In this document: positions 33,345 through 41,011 of the stretch, piece after piece
How positions within the stretch are numbered: position 1 is the stretch's first letter
Layout of the letters: every line of letters begins with the position of its first letter
Source: Sporichthya brevicatena
GTDB lineage: Bacteria; Actinomycetota; Actinomycetes; Sporichthyales; Sporichthyaceae
Direction: 5' to 3'
DNA: 64,000 bases
NCBI RefSeq assembly: GCF_039525035.1
Contig: NZ_BAAAHE010000007.1
Location: 248,001-312,000, forward strand
Program-made: the position numbers and the translations under genes
The notes under the pieces: generated by a model
What the model was told of the DNA's origin: nothing
Databases searched by the model: none
What the model saw: the letters and a program-made list of their open reading frames with translations, nothing else

Positions 33345-34157
33345 ATGAGTCCGACCGCGCTCGAGGTGCTGACCTCGGACGGATCGCCCGGCAGCCTGCC
33401 CGCGGGTGTGGCCGAGCTGCGGCTGACCCGGCCCGAGCTGCTCAACCGGTTCGACGAGGTGCTGCTCGACGAGCTCGGCCCGGCGCTGACCTCCCTAGCC
33501 GAGGACCCGGGCGTCCGCGCGGTCGTGTGGACCTCGACCGGCAAGCACTTCTCCGCCGGCGGCGACACCGAGGAGATCCTCGCCTCCTACCGCGACCCGG
33601 AGCACCTGAGCGCCGGCGTCGAGCGCGGCAAGACGCTGTACCGGACGTTCGCCGGCTTCACCAAGCCGCTGGTCGTCGCGCTGCACGGGCACACGTTCGG
33701 CGTCGCGACCTCGCTGGTCCTGCTCGCCGACGCGATCGTCACCACCCCGAGCGCGCGCCTGTCCGACCCGCACGTGCACATGGCGCTCGTCGCCGGCGAC
33801 GGCGGCGCGATCAGCTGGTCGGTGAACCTGCCGCTGATCAAGGCCAAGCGCCACCTGCTCTGGGGCGAGCCGCTGACCGGGCAGGAGGCGTTCGACCTCG
33901 GCCTGGTCTCCGACCTCGTCGAGGACGCGGACAAGGTGCGTGAGGTCGCCGTCGAGCTCGCCGGCCGGGTCGCCGCGCTGCCGCCCGTCGCGGTTCAGCT
34001 GACGAAGGCGACGCTGAACGCCGGGCTCGCGAAGCGCGTCGACGAGCTTCTCGACGTCGGCTTCGCGAACGAGGCGATCAGCAACCGGACCGAGGACGTC
34101 GTCGAGGCCGTCACCGCGTTCAAGGAAGGCCGTCCCGGCCGCTGGACCGGCCGATGA
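33345..34157 (+). CDS. Enoyl-CoA hydratase/isomerase family protein (crotonase)
   Basis: This 270-residue crotonase has GKHFSAGGDTEEI (oxyanion-hole strand) and ALHGHTFGVATSLVLLADAIV. The segment that normally carries the catalytic glutamates reads DPHVHMALVAGDGGAISW, without the usual Glu, so it may be an isomerase, hydrolase or lyase of the superfamily. The ATG at 33345 is preceded by GAAAGG. It overlaps the ligase gene by four bases. Confidence 0.88.
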   Translation: MSPTALEVLTSDGSPGSLPAGVAELRLTRPELLNRFDEVLLDELGPALTSLAEDPGVRAVVWTSTGKHFSAGGDTEEILASYRDPEHLSAGVERGKTLYRTFAGFTKPLVVALHGHTFGVATSLVLLADAIVTTPSARLSDPHVHMALVAGDGGAISWSVNLPLIKAKRHLLWGEPLTGQEAFDLGLVSDLVEDADKVREVAVELAGRVAALPPVAVQLTKATLNAGLAKRVDELLDVGFANEAISNRTEDVVEAVTAFKEGRPGRWTGR

Positions 34158-35749
34158 GCACCGACGTCAGCGAGCAGCTCGCGGCGATCTGGGGCCGGGA
34201 GATCGGGCCCGCGACGATCGCCGGGCACGACGGCCTCGCGGTCTCGCCGCGGCCGACGGAGTTCGACCAGCTGCTGATCGGCGCGGAGCGGTGGGCGGAC
34301 CGCGAGTTCCTCGTCCAGGGGGACCGGCGCTTCACCCACGGGGAGTTCCGCGCGGCGATCCCGGCGGCGGCCGACCGGCTCGCCGCGGCGGGCGTCGGCC
34401 CGGGCGACCGCGTCCTGCTCCTGTCCTACAACTCGCCGGAGTTCGTGCTCGCGCTCTGGGCGCTGTGGTGGCTCGGGGCGGTACCGGTCTTCGGCAACCG
34501 CTGGTGGAGCGAGGCCGAGCTCGAGCACGCGCTCAAGGTGACCCGGCCGGTGCTCGCGCTGACCGACCGGGCCGACTGGGATTCCGAAGGGCTGACGGTC
34601 CATCAGCTGACGACGCTGACCCCCGCCTTCGGCACCGCCTCGGACCGGCCCTGCGCCCGCGCCGGGGACGAGGACGCCGCCGCGCTGATCCTGTTCACCT
34701 CGGGCAGCTCGGGCGTCCCGAAGGCCGTGGTGCTCTCGCGTCGGGCCGTGATCGCGAACCAGCACAACCTGATGCTCCGCACCCGGCGCCTGCCGCAGGA
34801 CCTGGACGCCTCGCGCCCGCAGGCCGTGACGATGGTGTGCACACCGCTGTTCCACGTCGGCGGGGTCAGCAACATCCTGCTGGCGCTGCTCATCGGCACG
34901 AAGATGGTCTTCAACCACGGCCGGTTCGACCCGGGCCAGGTGCTCGAGCTGATCGAGGCCGAGAAGGTCCAGAGCTTCGCCGGCGTCCCGACGATGGCGG
35001 CCCGGCTGATCGAGCACGACGACTTCCCGCGCCGCGACCTGAGCTCCCTGCGGGCCCTGCCGATGGGCGGCGCCCCGGTGCCGGCGGCCCTGCTTGAGCG
35101 TGTGGTCGAGAAGCTGCCGCAGCTGCGCCGCGGCGGGCTCGGCAACAACTGGGGGATGACCGAGTCCGGCGGGTTCCTCACCGCGGCCGGCGCGTCGGAC
35201 CTGACCGAGCGGCCGGGCACGGTCGGGCGTCCGCTGTCATGCGTCGAGGTCCGCATCGACTCCCCGGACGCCGACGGCGTCGGCGAGATCGTCGTCCGCG
35301 CCCCGACGGTGATGCTCGGCTACCTGAGCGCCGACGGCTCGCTCGACGGCGTCGACGCCGAGGGCTGGCTGCGCACCGGTGACCTCGGCCGCGTCGACGA
35401 CGACGGCTACGTGTACCTGCTGGGGCGCTCGAAGGACATCGTGATCCGGGGCGGGGAGAACATCGCCTGCGCCCACGTCGAGGGCACGTTGCTGACGCAT
35501 CCTCAGGTCCGCGAGGCGGCGGTGTTCGGATTGCCGCACGACGACCTCGGCGAGGAGCTCGCCGCCGTCGTCGTGCACGCGGGTGAGGCCCCGACGTCGG
35601 CCGAGCTGCGCGAGTACCTGCGGGCGCGGCTCGCCTACTTCGAGGTCCCGACCGCGTGGCGGATCACCACCGACCCGCTCCCGACGCTGGCGGGCGAGAA
35701 GATCGACAAGAAGACCCTGAAGGCGACCTTCGTCCGTGATCCGGAGTGA
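34154..35749 (+). CDS. Acyl-CoA synthetase (AMP-forming)
   Basis: This 531-residue ANL ligase has LFTSGSSGVPKAV (ATP loop), NNWGMTESGG (A5), RTGDLGRVDDDGYV (A7), GRSKDIVIRGGENIACAHVE (A8) and GEKIDKKTLK with the terminal catalytic lysine. It belongs with FadD and medium-chain acid-CoA ligases. It sits mid-operon between a crotonase and the WWGERDHSWG protein, both with overlapping ends. It would recharge acids released during the pathway, or admit the substrate itself. Confidence 0.92.
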   Translation: MSTDVSEQLAAIWGREIGPATIAGHDGLAVSPRPTEFDQLLIGAERWADREFLVQGDRRFTHGEFRAAIPAAADRLAAAGVGPGDRVLLLSYNSPEFVLALWALWWLGAVPVFGNRWWSEAELEHALKVTRPVLALTDRADWDSEGLTVHQLTTLTPAFGTASDRPCARAGDEDAAALILFTSGSSGVPKAVVLSRRAVIANQHNLMLRTRRLPQDLDASRPQAVTMVCTPLFHVGGVSNILLALLIGTKMVFNHGRFDPGQVLELIEAEKVQSFAGVPTMAARLIEHDDFPRRDLSSLRALPMGGAPVPAALLERVVEKLPQLRRGGLGNNWGMTESGGFLTAAGASDLTERPGTVGRPLSCVEVRIDSPDADGVGEIVVRAPTVMLGYLSADGSLDGVDAEGWLRTGDLGRVDDDGYVYLLGRSKDIVIRGGENIACAHVEGTLLTHPQVREAAVFGLPHDDLGEELAAVVVHAGEAPTSAELREYLRARLAYFEVPTAWRITTDPLPTLAGEKIDKKTLKATFVRDPE

Positions 35750-36876
35750 GTGACGGCATGCAGCTGACCCCGGCCGACGAGTTCTTCACGCACCAGACCT
35801 CGCTGCCGCACGCGATGGTCGCGACCAGCGACCCGAGCTGGCGGGAGCGGTACTGGATCAGTGTCCAGGACGTCGCCGGGGGCGACACCGTGATGACGAT
35901 CGGGCTGGGCAAGTACCCCAACACCGACGTCATGGAGGCCTTCGTCGCGCTCTCGCACGCCGGCACCCAGCGCAACCTGCGGCTCTCGCGCACCCTGCTG
36001 CCGCGCTCGACGGAGATGAGCGTCGGCCCGCTGCGGGTCGAGGTCGTCGAGCCGCTGCGGCACCTGCGGCTGGTGTGTGAGGCGAACTCCAGCGGAGTCG
36101 AGTTCGACATCGACTGGCGGGCCCGGACCGAACCGTTGCTGGAGGGCCGGTTCTTCCAGATCAGCCGGGCGCGGGTCACCTACGACGCGATCCGCTACGT
36201 GCAGCACGGCCGGGCGACGGGGAGGCTGACCGCGCCCGGCCTGGACGCGACGCTGACCGAGGACACGTGGTGGGGCGAGCGGGACCACTCGTGGGGCACC
36301 CGCCCGCTGCCGCGCGCGCCGGGGATGCCGCCGGGGGAGCGCCCCGAGTGGCGGATGCTGCTGTTCGCGCCGCTGCAGCTGCCGGAGTTCGGGTTGCACC
36401 TGTACCTGCAGGAGGCGCCGGGCGGGCGTGCGGTGCACCTGTCCGCGGGCCTGACGCCGCTGGTCGGCCGGGACCCCGAGCCCGAGGCGATCGTCGCCGT
36501 CGAGCACGACCTGGAGTGGGTCGCGGGCGCCCCGGCCCCGACATTGTCCGGCGGCACAGTCGTGCTCCGCCTGTCCGACGGCCGGGCGCTGGAGTTCGGC
36601 CTGCGGACCCGGCCGGGCCGCGCGCACCTGCGCGGCGGCGGGTACGAGGGCTGGAACGGCTGGTTCCAGGGCCACTGGCGCGGGGACGACACCGCCGAGT
36701 CCGACGTCTGGGACCTGACCGACCCGGCCCAGTTCTACCGCTACGCGAAAGCGGGAAGCGACCACCTGGTCGAGGTCACGCACAACGGTCAGACGGGCTA
36801 TGGCATCGTCGAGTACATGGTGCTGCCCGGATACCACCGCTACACCGAGGCCCTGCCTCCCCGGAGGGACGCATGA
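35746..36876 (+). CDS. Uncharacterised protein with WWGxRDHxWG motif, copy 2
   Basis: This 376-residue protein is homologous to the product of 20949-22166. Shared boxes are KYPNTDVMEAFVAL, RYVQHGRATGRL and WWGERDHSWG. No signal peptide, membrane segment or known catalytic motif is seen. It starts at GTG 35746, overlapping the ligase stop, and its own stop overlaps the kinase-like gene (ATGA). Two copies under the same putative operator suggest a direct role in the pathway, perhaps as a hydratase or carrier for a hydrophobic substrate. That is inference from the aromatic beta-rich pattern. Confidence 0.72.
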   Translation: MSDGMQLTPADEFFTHQTSLPHAMVATSDPSWRERYWISVQDVAGGDTVMTIGLGKYPNTDVMEAFVALSHAGTQRNLRLSRTLLPRSTEMSVGPLRVEVVEPLRHLRLVCEANSSGVEFDIDWRARTEPLLEGRFFQISRARVTYDAIRYVQHGRATGRLTAPGLDATLTEDTWWGERDHSWGTRPLPRAPGMPPGERPEWRMLLFAPLQLPEFGLHLYLQEAPGGRAVHLSAGLTPLVGRDPEPEAIVAVEHDLEWVAGAPAPTLSGGTVVLRLSDGRALEFGLRTRPGRAHLRGGGYEGWNGWFQGHWRGDDTAESDVWDLTDPAQFYRYAKAGSDHLVEVTHNGQTGYGIVEYMVLPGYHRYTEALPPRRDA

Positions 36877-37961
36877 CTGAGCCTCACTTCTCCGAGAACC
36901 TGTTCGAGGACGACGTCACCGACGACCTCCCGTCGGACGAGGAGATCTTCGAGGTCGACGAGGACGACTCGGGGCTGAAGGCCCAGCTCAAGGAGTTCCT
37001 CAAGGACCAGCTCAACGACGAGGCCGGCCCGATGATCGAGTCGCCGCCGGTGCCGATCGCGGGCGGGAGCTCGAAGCACCACTACAAGTTCACGGTCAGC
37101 TGGTTCAACGGGACCAAGCGCATCCGCCGGCACATGATCCTGCGTCAGGAGCCCGCGTCCGGCGTCGTCGACTCGGACATGCAGACCGAGGCGATCATTC
37201 TCAACGCGTTGCGCGGCGGTGACGTCCCCGTCCCCGCGCTGCAGTGGTCGGACCTGACGCCGACGTGGTTCGACACCCGCACGCTGATCTTCGAGCAGAG
37301 CCGCGGCGAGGCCGACCGCGCCGTGCTCCGCGACAAGGACCCGTTCAAGCTCGGGCTCGAGGGCCGCGTCGACCTCGCCCGCGCGATGACCGGCATCCTC
37401 GCCGACCTCCACGCGCTGAACCCGGCGGAGCACAGCCTCGACCTCGTCCTGCCGTACCCGGACGACTCGGTGATGAGCGAGGTCAACAAGTGGGACTACG
37501 CCGTCGACAAGGAGCAGCTCGACCCGCAGCGGCTGCTCGCCCCGGCGCGCGACTGGCTGCAGGTTCACATGCAGCCCGGCTCCCCGGAGCTCAGCCTCGT
37601 CCACGGTGACTTCCGGCCGGCGAACTTCCTCGTCGACGACGGCCGTCCGACGACGTTGCTCGACTGGGAGATGGCCCACCTCGGTGACCCTGCCGAGGAC
37701 GTCGGCTGGTACACCTGCTCGCTCTACCGGACCGAGCACTTCCCCGAGGGCTGGGGCGTCGAGGACTTCCTCGCCCGCTACGTCGAGCGCGGCGGCCCCG
37801 AGCTCGAGCCCGAGCGGATCAAGTTCTGGCAGGTCTTCGCGGTCTTCAAGCTCGCGGTGATCGCGCTCCGCGCCGTCCGGAACGTCGAGTCCGGCGCCGT
37901 CGACGGCCCGAAGCCCCCGATCGACCGGGTCATCGAGACCCTGAACGCCGACATCGCCTGA
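36873..37961 (+). CDS. Aminoglycoside-phosphotransferase-like kinase (APH fold)
   Basis: This 362-residue protein has an acidic, low-complexity N-terminus (about 1-45) and an APH-type kinase fold. The catalytic loop is LVHGDFRPANFLVDDG (catalytic Asp in HGD) and the metal-binding segment is LLDWEMAHLGDP. APH-fold proteins phosphorylate hydroxyls of small molecules. Some actinobacterial ones next to acyl-CoA dehydrogenase genes are related to the ACAD10/11 N-terminal kinase, which phosphorylates 4-hydroxyacyl-CoA. That is an attractive, unproven model here, as this gene shares its operon with two ACAD genes. It is the last gene of the operon. Confidence 0.85.
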   Translation: MTEPHFSENLFEDDVTDDLPSDEEIFEVDEDDSGLKAQLKEFLKDQLNDEAGPMIESPPVPIAGGSSKHHYKFTVSWFNGTKRIRRHMILRQEPASGVVDSDMQTEAIILNALRGGDVPVPALQWSDLTPTWFDTRTLIFEQSRGEADRAVLRDKDPFKLGLEGRVDLARAMTGILADLHALNPAEHSLDLVLPYPDDSVMSEVNKWDYAVDKEQLDPQRLLAPARDWLQVHMQPGSPELSLVHGDFRPANFLVDDGRPTTLLDWEMAHLGDPAEDVGWYTCSLYRTEHFPEGWGVEDFLARYVERGGPELEPERIKFWQVFAVFKLAVIALRAVRNVESGAVDGPKPPIDRVIETLNADIA

Positions 37962-37969
37962 GCTGCTTC

Positions 37970-38022
37970 CTTGCGTCCGACGATGTGGCTGCAATAGCGA
38001 CCACTTCTTCGGACGTCACGGG
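37970..38022. repeat. Dispersed palindromic repeat, family R, copy R2
   Basis: The arms TTGCGTCCGA (37971-37980) and TCGGACGTCACGG (38009-38021) surround a core GTGGCTGCAATAGCGACCAC. It occupies nearly all of the 66-bp space between the convergent kinase and the 144-residue hypothetical gene, so it may also act as a terminator. Confidence 0.7.
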
Positions 38023-38027
38023 GTGTT

Positions 38028-38462
38028 TCAGGGGCGCACGGTCAGGTGCGCCGCGAAGGCGATCCCGAACTCGGCGGGAACGACGATCTGCCCCTCCGTC
38101 TCGCCGACTCGGGCGCGCCAGGCCAGGGAGACGAGTTTGTCCGACTCGCCGGCCGGAGCGGGCGTGGGGGGCCCGGGGTGAATGGTCACCGGCGCCGGGG
38201 AGCGGTCGCGGAACCGCCCGACGCTCCAGGACGGGGTCGCCTGACGCTGTGTCAGGCTCAGCCGGCCGCGCTGCGGCGCTGCGCCGGGACGGACGAACTC
38301 GGCGGGCAGCTGCACCCGCGCCCCGCGGCCGTAGCGGTTGAGGAACCGATGGGCCCGCCTCGTCATGCTGAGGTTTCGCAGGGGCGTCTCGGCTCCGAGG
38401 GCGTGCTCCAGCGACGAGATGTCGTGGGCCAGCCGCTCGTGCGACAACGGGAAGCCGAACAT
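38028..38462 (-). CDS. Hypothetical protein
   Basis: This 144-residue protein is not recognised. The N-terminus is helical and charged, the middle is rich in Pro and Arg (APVTIHPGPPTPAPAG), and the C-terminus looks like two strands (KLVSLAWRARVGETEGQIVVP). It has no signal or membrane segment. The start at ATG 38462 has only a weak ribosome site. It lies alone between a palindromic repeat and the MarR gene's 3' end. A longer plus-strand frame across the same bases looks like a shadow because its composition is poor. Confidence 0.5.
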   Translation of the reverse strand: MFGFPLSHERLAHDISSLEHALGAETPLRNLSMTRRAHRFLNRYGRGARVQLPAEFVRPGAAPQRGRLSLTQRQATPSWSVGRFRDRSPAPVTIHPGPPTPAPAGESDKLVSLAWRARVGETEGQIVVPAEFGIAFAAHLTVRP

Positions 38463-38518
38463 GATCGGGACCCTAGTGGCCGTGCGGATGGTGGGAAGAC
38501 GCAGCGAGGCGCTTCCCG

Positions 38519-39046
38519 TCAGTCGCCGGCGGCGGCGCGGAGGCGGGCGAGGACCTCGACGAGCTCGGCGCGGTCGGCGACGGAGGTCCCGGCGAGGCCG
38601 TACTCGAATTCCCCGAGGGCGGCGGAGGCCTTGCGGACCAGGGCCCGGCCCTCGTCGGAGATCGTGACCAGGGTCGCGCGGCGGTCGGACGGGTGCGGGC
38701 CGCGAGAGAGCAGGCCGCGGGCCTCGAGGCGGTCGGTCGCGAGCGTCGCCGTCGTGGCGTGGACGAGCAGGCCGCGGGCGAGGCGGGAGACCGGCCGGGT
38801 GCCGGTCTCGGACAGCTCCAGCGTCATCAGGAGCATGTAGTCGGTCAGGTTGAGGCCGTGCTTCTTGAGCTCGTCCTCGACGGCGACGGTCATCAGCCGG
38901 TGGAAGCGCAGGACCGAGCTCATCGCGATGAACGCGTCCTCGCCCGCGCCGAGGTTCTGCTGGCGCCAGTAGTGGCGCGCCCAGTCGACGGGGTCGGAGT
39001 GGGGTTTCGCCCGGCCTCCGCCCTCGGTCGCGGGCTCCGCACTCAT
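38519..39046 (-). CDS. MarR-family transcriptional regulator
   Basis: This 175-residue winged-helix regulator has the recognition-helix region VSRLARGLLVHATTATLATDRLEARGLLSRGPHPSDRRATLVTISDEG, including the DRR wing. MarR proteins bind 16-22-bp palindromes as dimers and release them on binding an aromatic or similar ligand. Operator copy D lies 39 bp upstream of its start, in the promoter shared with the SDR gene. That makes it the best in-window candidate for the regulator of all six operators. It would also regulate itself. Confidence 0.92.
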   Translation of the reverse strand: MSAEPATEGGGRAKPHSDPVDWARHYWRQQNLGAGEDAFIAMSSVLRFHRLMTVAVEDELKKHGLNLTDYMLLMTLELSETGTRPVSRLARGLLVHATTATLATDRLEARGLLSRGPHPSDRRATLVTISDEGRALVRKASAALGEFEYGLAGTSVADRAELVEVLARLRAAAGD

Positions 39047-39082
39047 GCGCGCAGCTTATCGCGTACTGAAATGTCTATGCCA

Positions 39083-39104
39083 TAATAGTTTACAACTAGA
39101 CCAT
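39083..39104. promoter_or_regulatory. Putative shared operator, copy D (next to the MarR gene)
   Basis: AATAGTTTAC, two bases, CTAGACCATC: the right half is nearly perfect and the left half has three changes. It lies between the divergent MarR gene (start 39046) and the 3-hydroxyacyl-CoA-dehydrogenase-type SDR (start 39131). Confidence 0.65.
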
Positions 39105-39130
39105 CTGTCGGAGAGCACGGAGGAGCAGCC

Positions 39131-40042
39131 ATGGGGAACCTGGACGGACGCGTCGCGATCGTCACCGGAGCGGCCCGGGGCATCGGTCGCGAGCACGCGT
39201 TGCTGCTCGCGGCGGAGGGCGCGAAGGTCGTCGTCAACGACCTCGGTGGTGCGCACGACGGCACCGGCGCCGCGGCCGGCCCGGCGGAGGACGTCGCGGC
39301 CGAGATCCGCGCGGCCGGGGGCGAGGCCGTCGCCAACGGCGACGACGTCGCGGACCCCGCGGGTGCCGAGCGCCTCGTCCGGCAGGCCGTCGACACGTTC
39401 GGCCGCCTCGACGTGCTCGTCAACAACGCCGGCATCCTGCGCGACCGCGTCCTGATCAACCTCACCGACGACGACTGGGACCTCGTGGTCCGCGTCAACC
39501 TCACCGGGACGTTCGTCTGCACCCGCGCCGCCGGCAACTACTGGCGCGAGCAGTCGAAGGCGGGCGTCGAGGTCGCGGCGTCGGTCATCAACACCACCAG
39601 CGAGTCCGGCGTCTTCGGCAACCCGGGCCAGGCGAACTACGCCGCCGCCAAGGCCGCGGTCGCGTCGCTGACGCAGGTCGCGTCGAAGGAGCTCGCGCGC
39701 TACGGCGTCCGCGTCAACGCGATCGCGCCGCAGGCCCGCACCCGCATGACCGAGTCCGCCTTCGGTGACGCGCTCGCCCCGAAGGAGGGCAAGTTCGACC
39801 GGTTCAACCCGGCGAACGTCAGCCCGTTCGTGGTCTACCTCGCCTCCCCGCTGTGCGAGATCACCGGCGAGGTGTTCATCGTCGGCGGCTCCCGCGTCCA
39901 GCGCGTCAAGCCGTGGGAGAAGGATCGCGAGTGGAAGCTCGACACCGACGGCCGCTGGACCGTCGACGGTCTCGCCAAGGCCGTCGCCGAGGCCGGCGTC
40001 CCCCAGGGCAGCGGCTGGACGGCGAACCCCGACAAGGGCTGA
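39131..40042 (+). CDS. SDR of the peroxisomal multifunctional enzyme type 2 (17beta-HSD4) class
   Basis: This 303-residue SDR has TGAARGIGREHALLLAAEGAKVVVNDLGG, the typical start of MFE-2/17beta-HSD4 dehydrogenase domains. It also has NNAGILRD, a catalytic Ser in NTTSESG, and Tyr/Lys in ANYAAAKAA. This class oxidises R-3-hydroxyacyl-CoA with NAD, which pairs well with the MaoC hydratase at 2.2-3.0 kb. The C-terminal extension after 255 is also typical. It is divergent from the MarR gene and followed after 21 bp by a crotonase. Confidence 0.92.
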   Translation: MGNLDGRVAIVTGAARGIGREHALLLAAEGAKVVVNDLGGAHDGTGAAAGPAEDVAAEIRAAGGEAVANGDDVADPAGAERLVRQAVDTFGRLDVLVNNAGILRDRVLINLTDDDWDLVVRVNLTGTFVCTRAAGNYWREQSKAGVEVAASVINTTSESGVFGNPGQANYAAAKAAVASLTQVASKELARYGVRVNAIAPQARTRMTESAFGDALAPKEGKFDRFNPANVSPFVVYLASPLCEITGEVFIVGGSRVQRVKPWEKDREWKLDTDGRWTVDGLAKAVAEAGVPQGSGWTANPDKG

Positions 40043-40063
40043 CGGCCTTGAGAGGATTCCGGC

Positions 40064-40867
40064 ATGACTGACGCGAAGAACGCCGTGCGGGACGAGGAGC
40101 CGACGATCCTGCTCGAGCGGGACGACGACGGGGTCGCGACGCTGACCCTGAACCGCCCGGCCCGGAAGAACGGGATCCACCGCGGGATGGTGGACGCCGC
40201 GATCACGGCGCTCGATGAGGTCGCGTCCGACCACCGGAACCGCGTGCTCGTCGTGACCGGGGCCGGGAACGCGTTCTGCTCCGGCATGGATCTCGTGGAG
40301 CCGATGGCGCCCGACGAGCTGACGTTCATGCGCCGCGTCGGCATCCTGTGCCGGAACCTGCACGAGCTCCCGATCCCGACGATCGCGAAGGTCCGGGGCC
40401 CGGCGATCGGCTTCGGGGCGAACTTCGCGCTGTGCTGCGACCTCGTCCTCGCCGCGGACGAATCGACGTTCGGCGAGCTCTTCGCCGCCCGGGGTCTCGG
40501 CCTCGACGGCGGGGGCTCGTGGTCGCTGCCCCGGCTCGTCGGGCCGCAGAAGGCGAAAGAGATCGCGTTCTTCGCCCAAAGCCTGACGGGCAGTCAGGCC
40601 GCGGCGATCGGGCTGATCAACAAGTCGGTTCCGGGGGACTCACTCGACGGCGTCGTCGCGGAGTGGGCCTCGACCCTCGCGGCCGGCCCCCGTCGCGCGC
40701 TGTCGATGATCAAGTCGCAGATCAACACCGCGCTCGAGACCAGCTTCTCCGCCGCGCTGGAGAAGGAGGCGGTCGCGCAGGCCCAGGCCGCCCGCGCCTC
40801 CGAGGTGAAGGAAGGCGTCAAGGCGTTCTTCGAGAAGCGCAAGCCAGACTTCCGCGCCGCCGACTGA
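40064..40867 (+). CDS. Enoyl-CoA hydratase/isomerase family protein
   Basis: This 267-residue crotonase has GNAFCSGMDLVEPM (oxyanion hole), KVRGPAIGFGANFALCCDLVLAA and FGELFAARGLGLDGGGSWSLPRLVG, where the Glu in FGELF and the GGGSW turn fit the catalytic region. The family hydrates 2-enoyl-CoA or shifts double bonds. It probably shares a transcript with the SDR. Its 3' end faces the Rieske gene across a palindromic repeat block. Confidence 0.9.
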   Translation: MTDAKNAVRDEEPTILLERDDDGVATLTLNRPARKNGIHRGMVDAAITALDEVASDHRNRVLVVTGAGNAFCSGMDLVEPMAPDELTFMRRVGILCRNLHELPIPTIAKVRGPAIGFGANFALCCDLVLAADESTFGELFAARGLGLDGGGSWSLPRLVGPQKAKEIAFFAQSLTGSQAAAIGLINKSVPGDSLDGVVAEWASTLAAGPRRALSMIKSQINTALETSFSAALEKEAVAQAQAARASEVKEGVKAFFEKRKPDFRAAD

Positions 40868-40881
40868 CCCCCGCCCCGCCT

Positions 40882-41003
40882 GGCTGTAAAGAAAGGGTGA
40901 CACCCCTTACTGCGCAGTAACAAGAAAGGGTGACACCCCTACTGCGCAGTAAGGGGTGTCACCCTTTCTGGCGCCAAAAGGGGTGTCACCCCTACTGAAA
41001 CAG
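40882..41003. repeat. Palindromic repeat block, family P (copy P1, expanded)
   Basis: Two direct copies of AAGAAAGGGTGACACCCC plus TACTGCGCAGTAA (40888-40920 and 40921-40952) are followed by the inverted form GGGGTGTCACCCTTTCT (40953-40969) and another copy AAAAGGGGTGTCACCCC (40976 on). Every unit is itself a near-palindrome. The block fills the gap between the convergent crotonase and Rieske genes and should form strong hairpins, so it may terminate both. A simpler copy is at 53.65 kb. Confidence 0.8.
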
Positions 41004-41011
41004 GGGGGACG

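Noticed and set aside
38046-38840. A 264-codon plus-strand frame over the hypothetical and MarR genes
   Set aside because: It runs antisense to a certain MarR gene, and its product is low-complexity Arg/Ala/Ser. It is a shadow frame.
40882-41003. The repeated units between the crotonase and Rieske genes as a CRISPR array
   Set aside because: The units are directly adjacent or inverted, with no spacers of constant length, and no cas genes are nearby.
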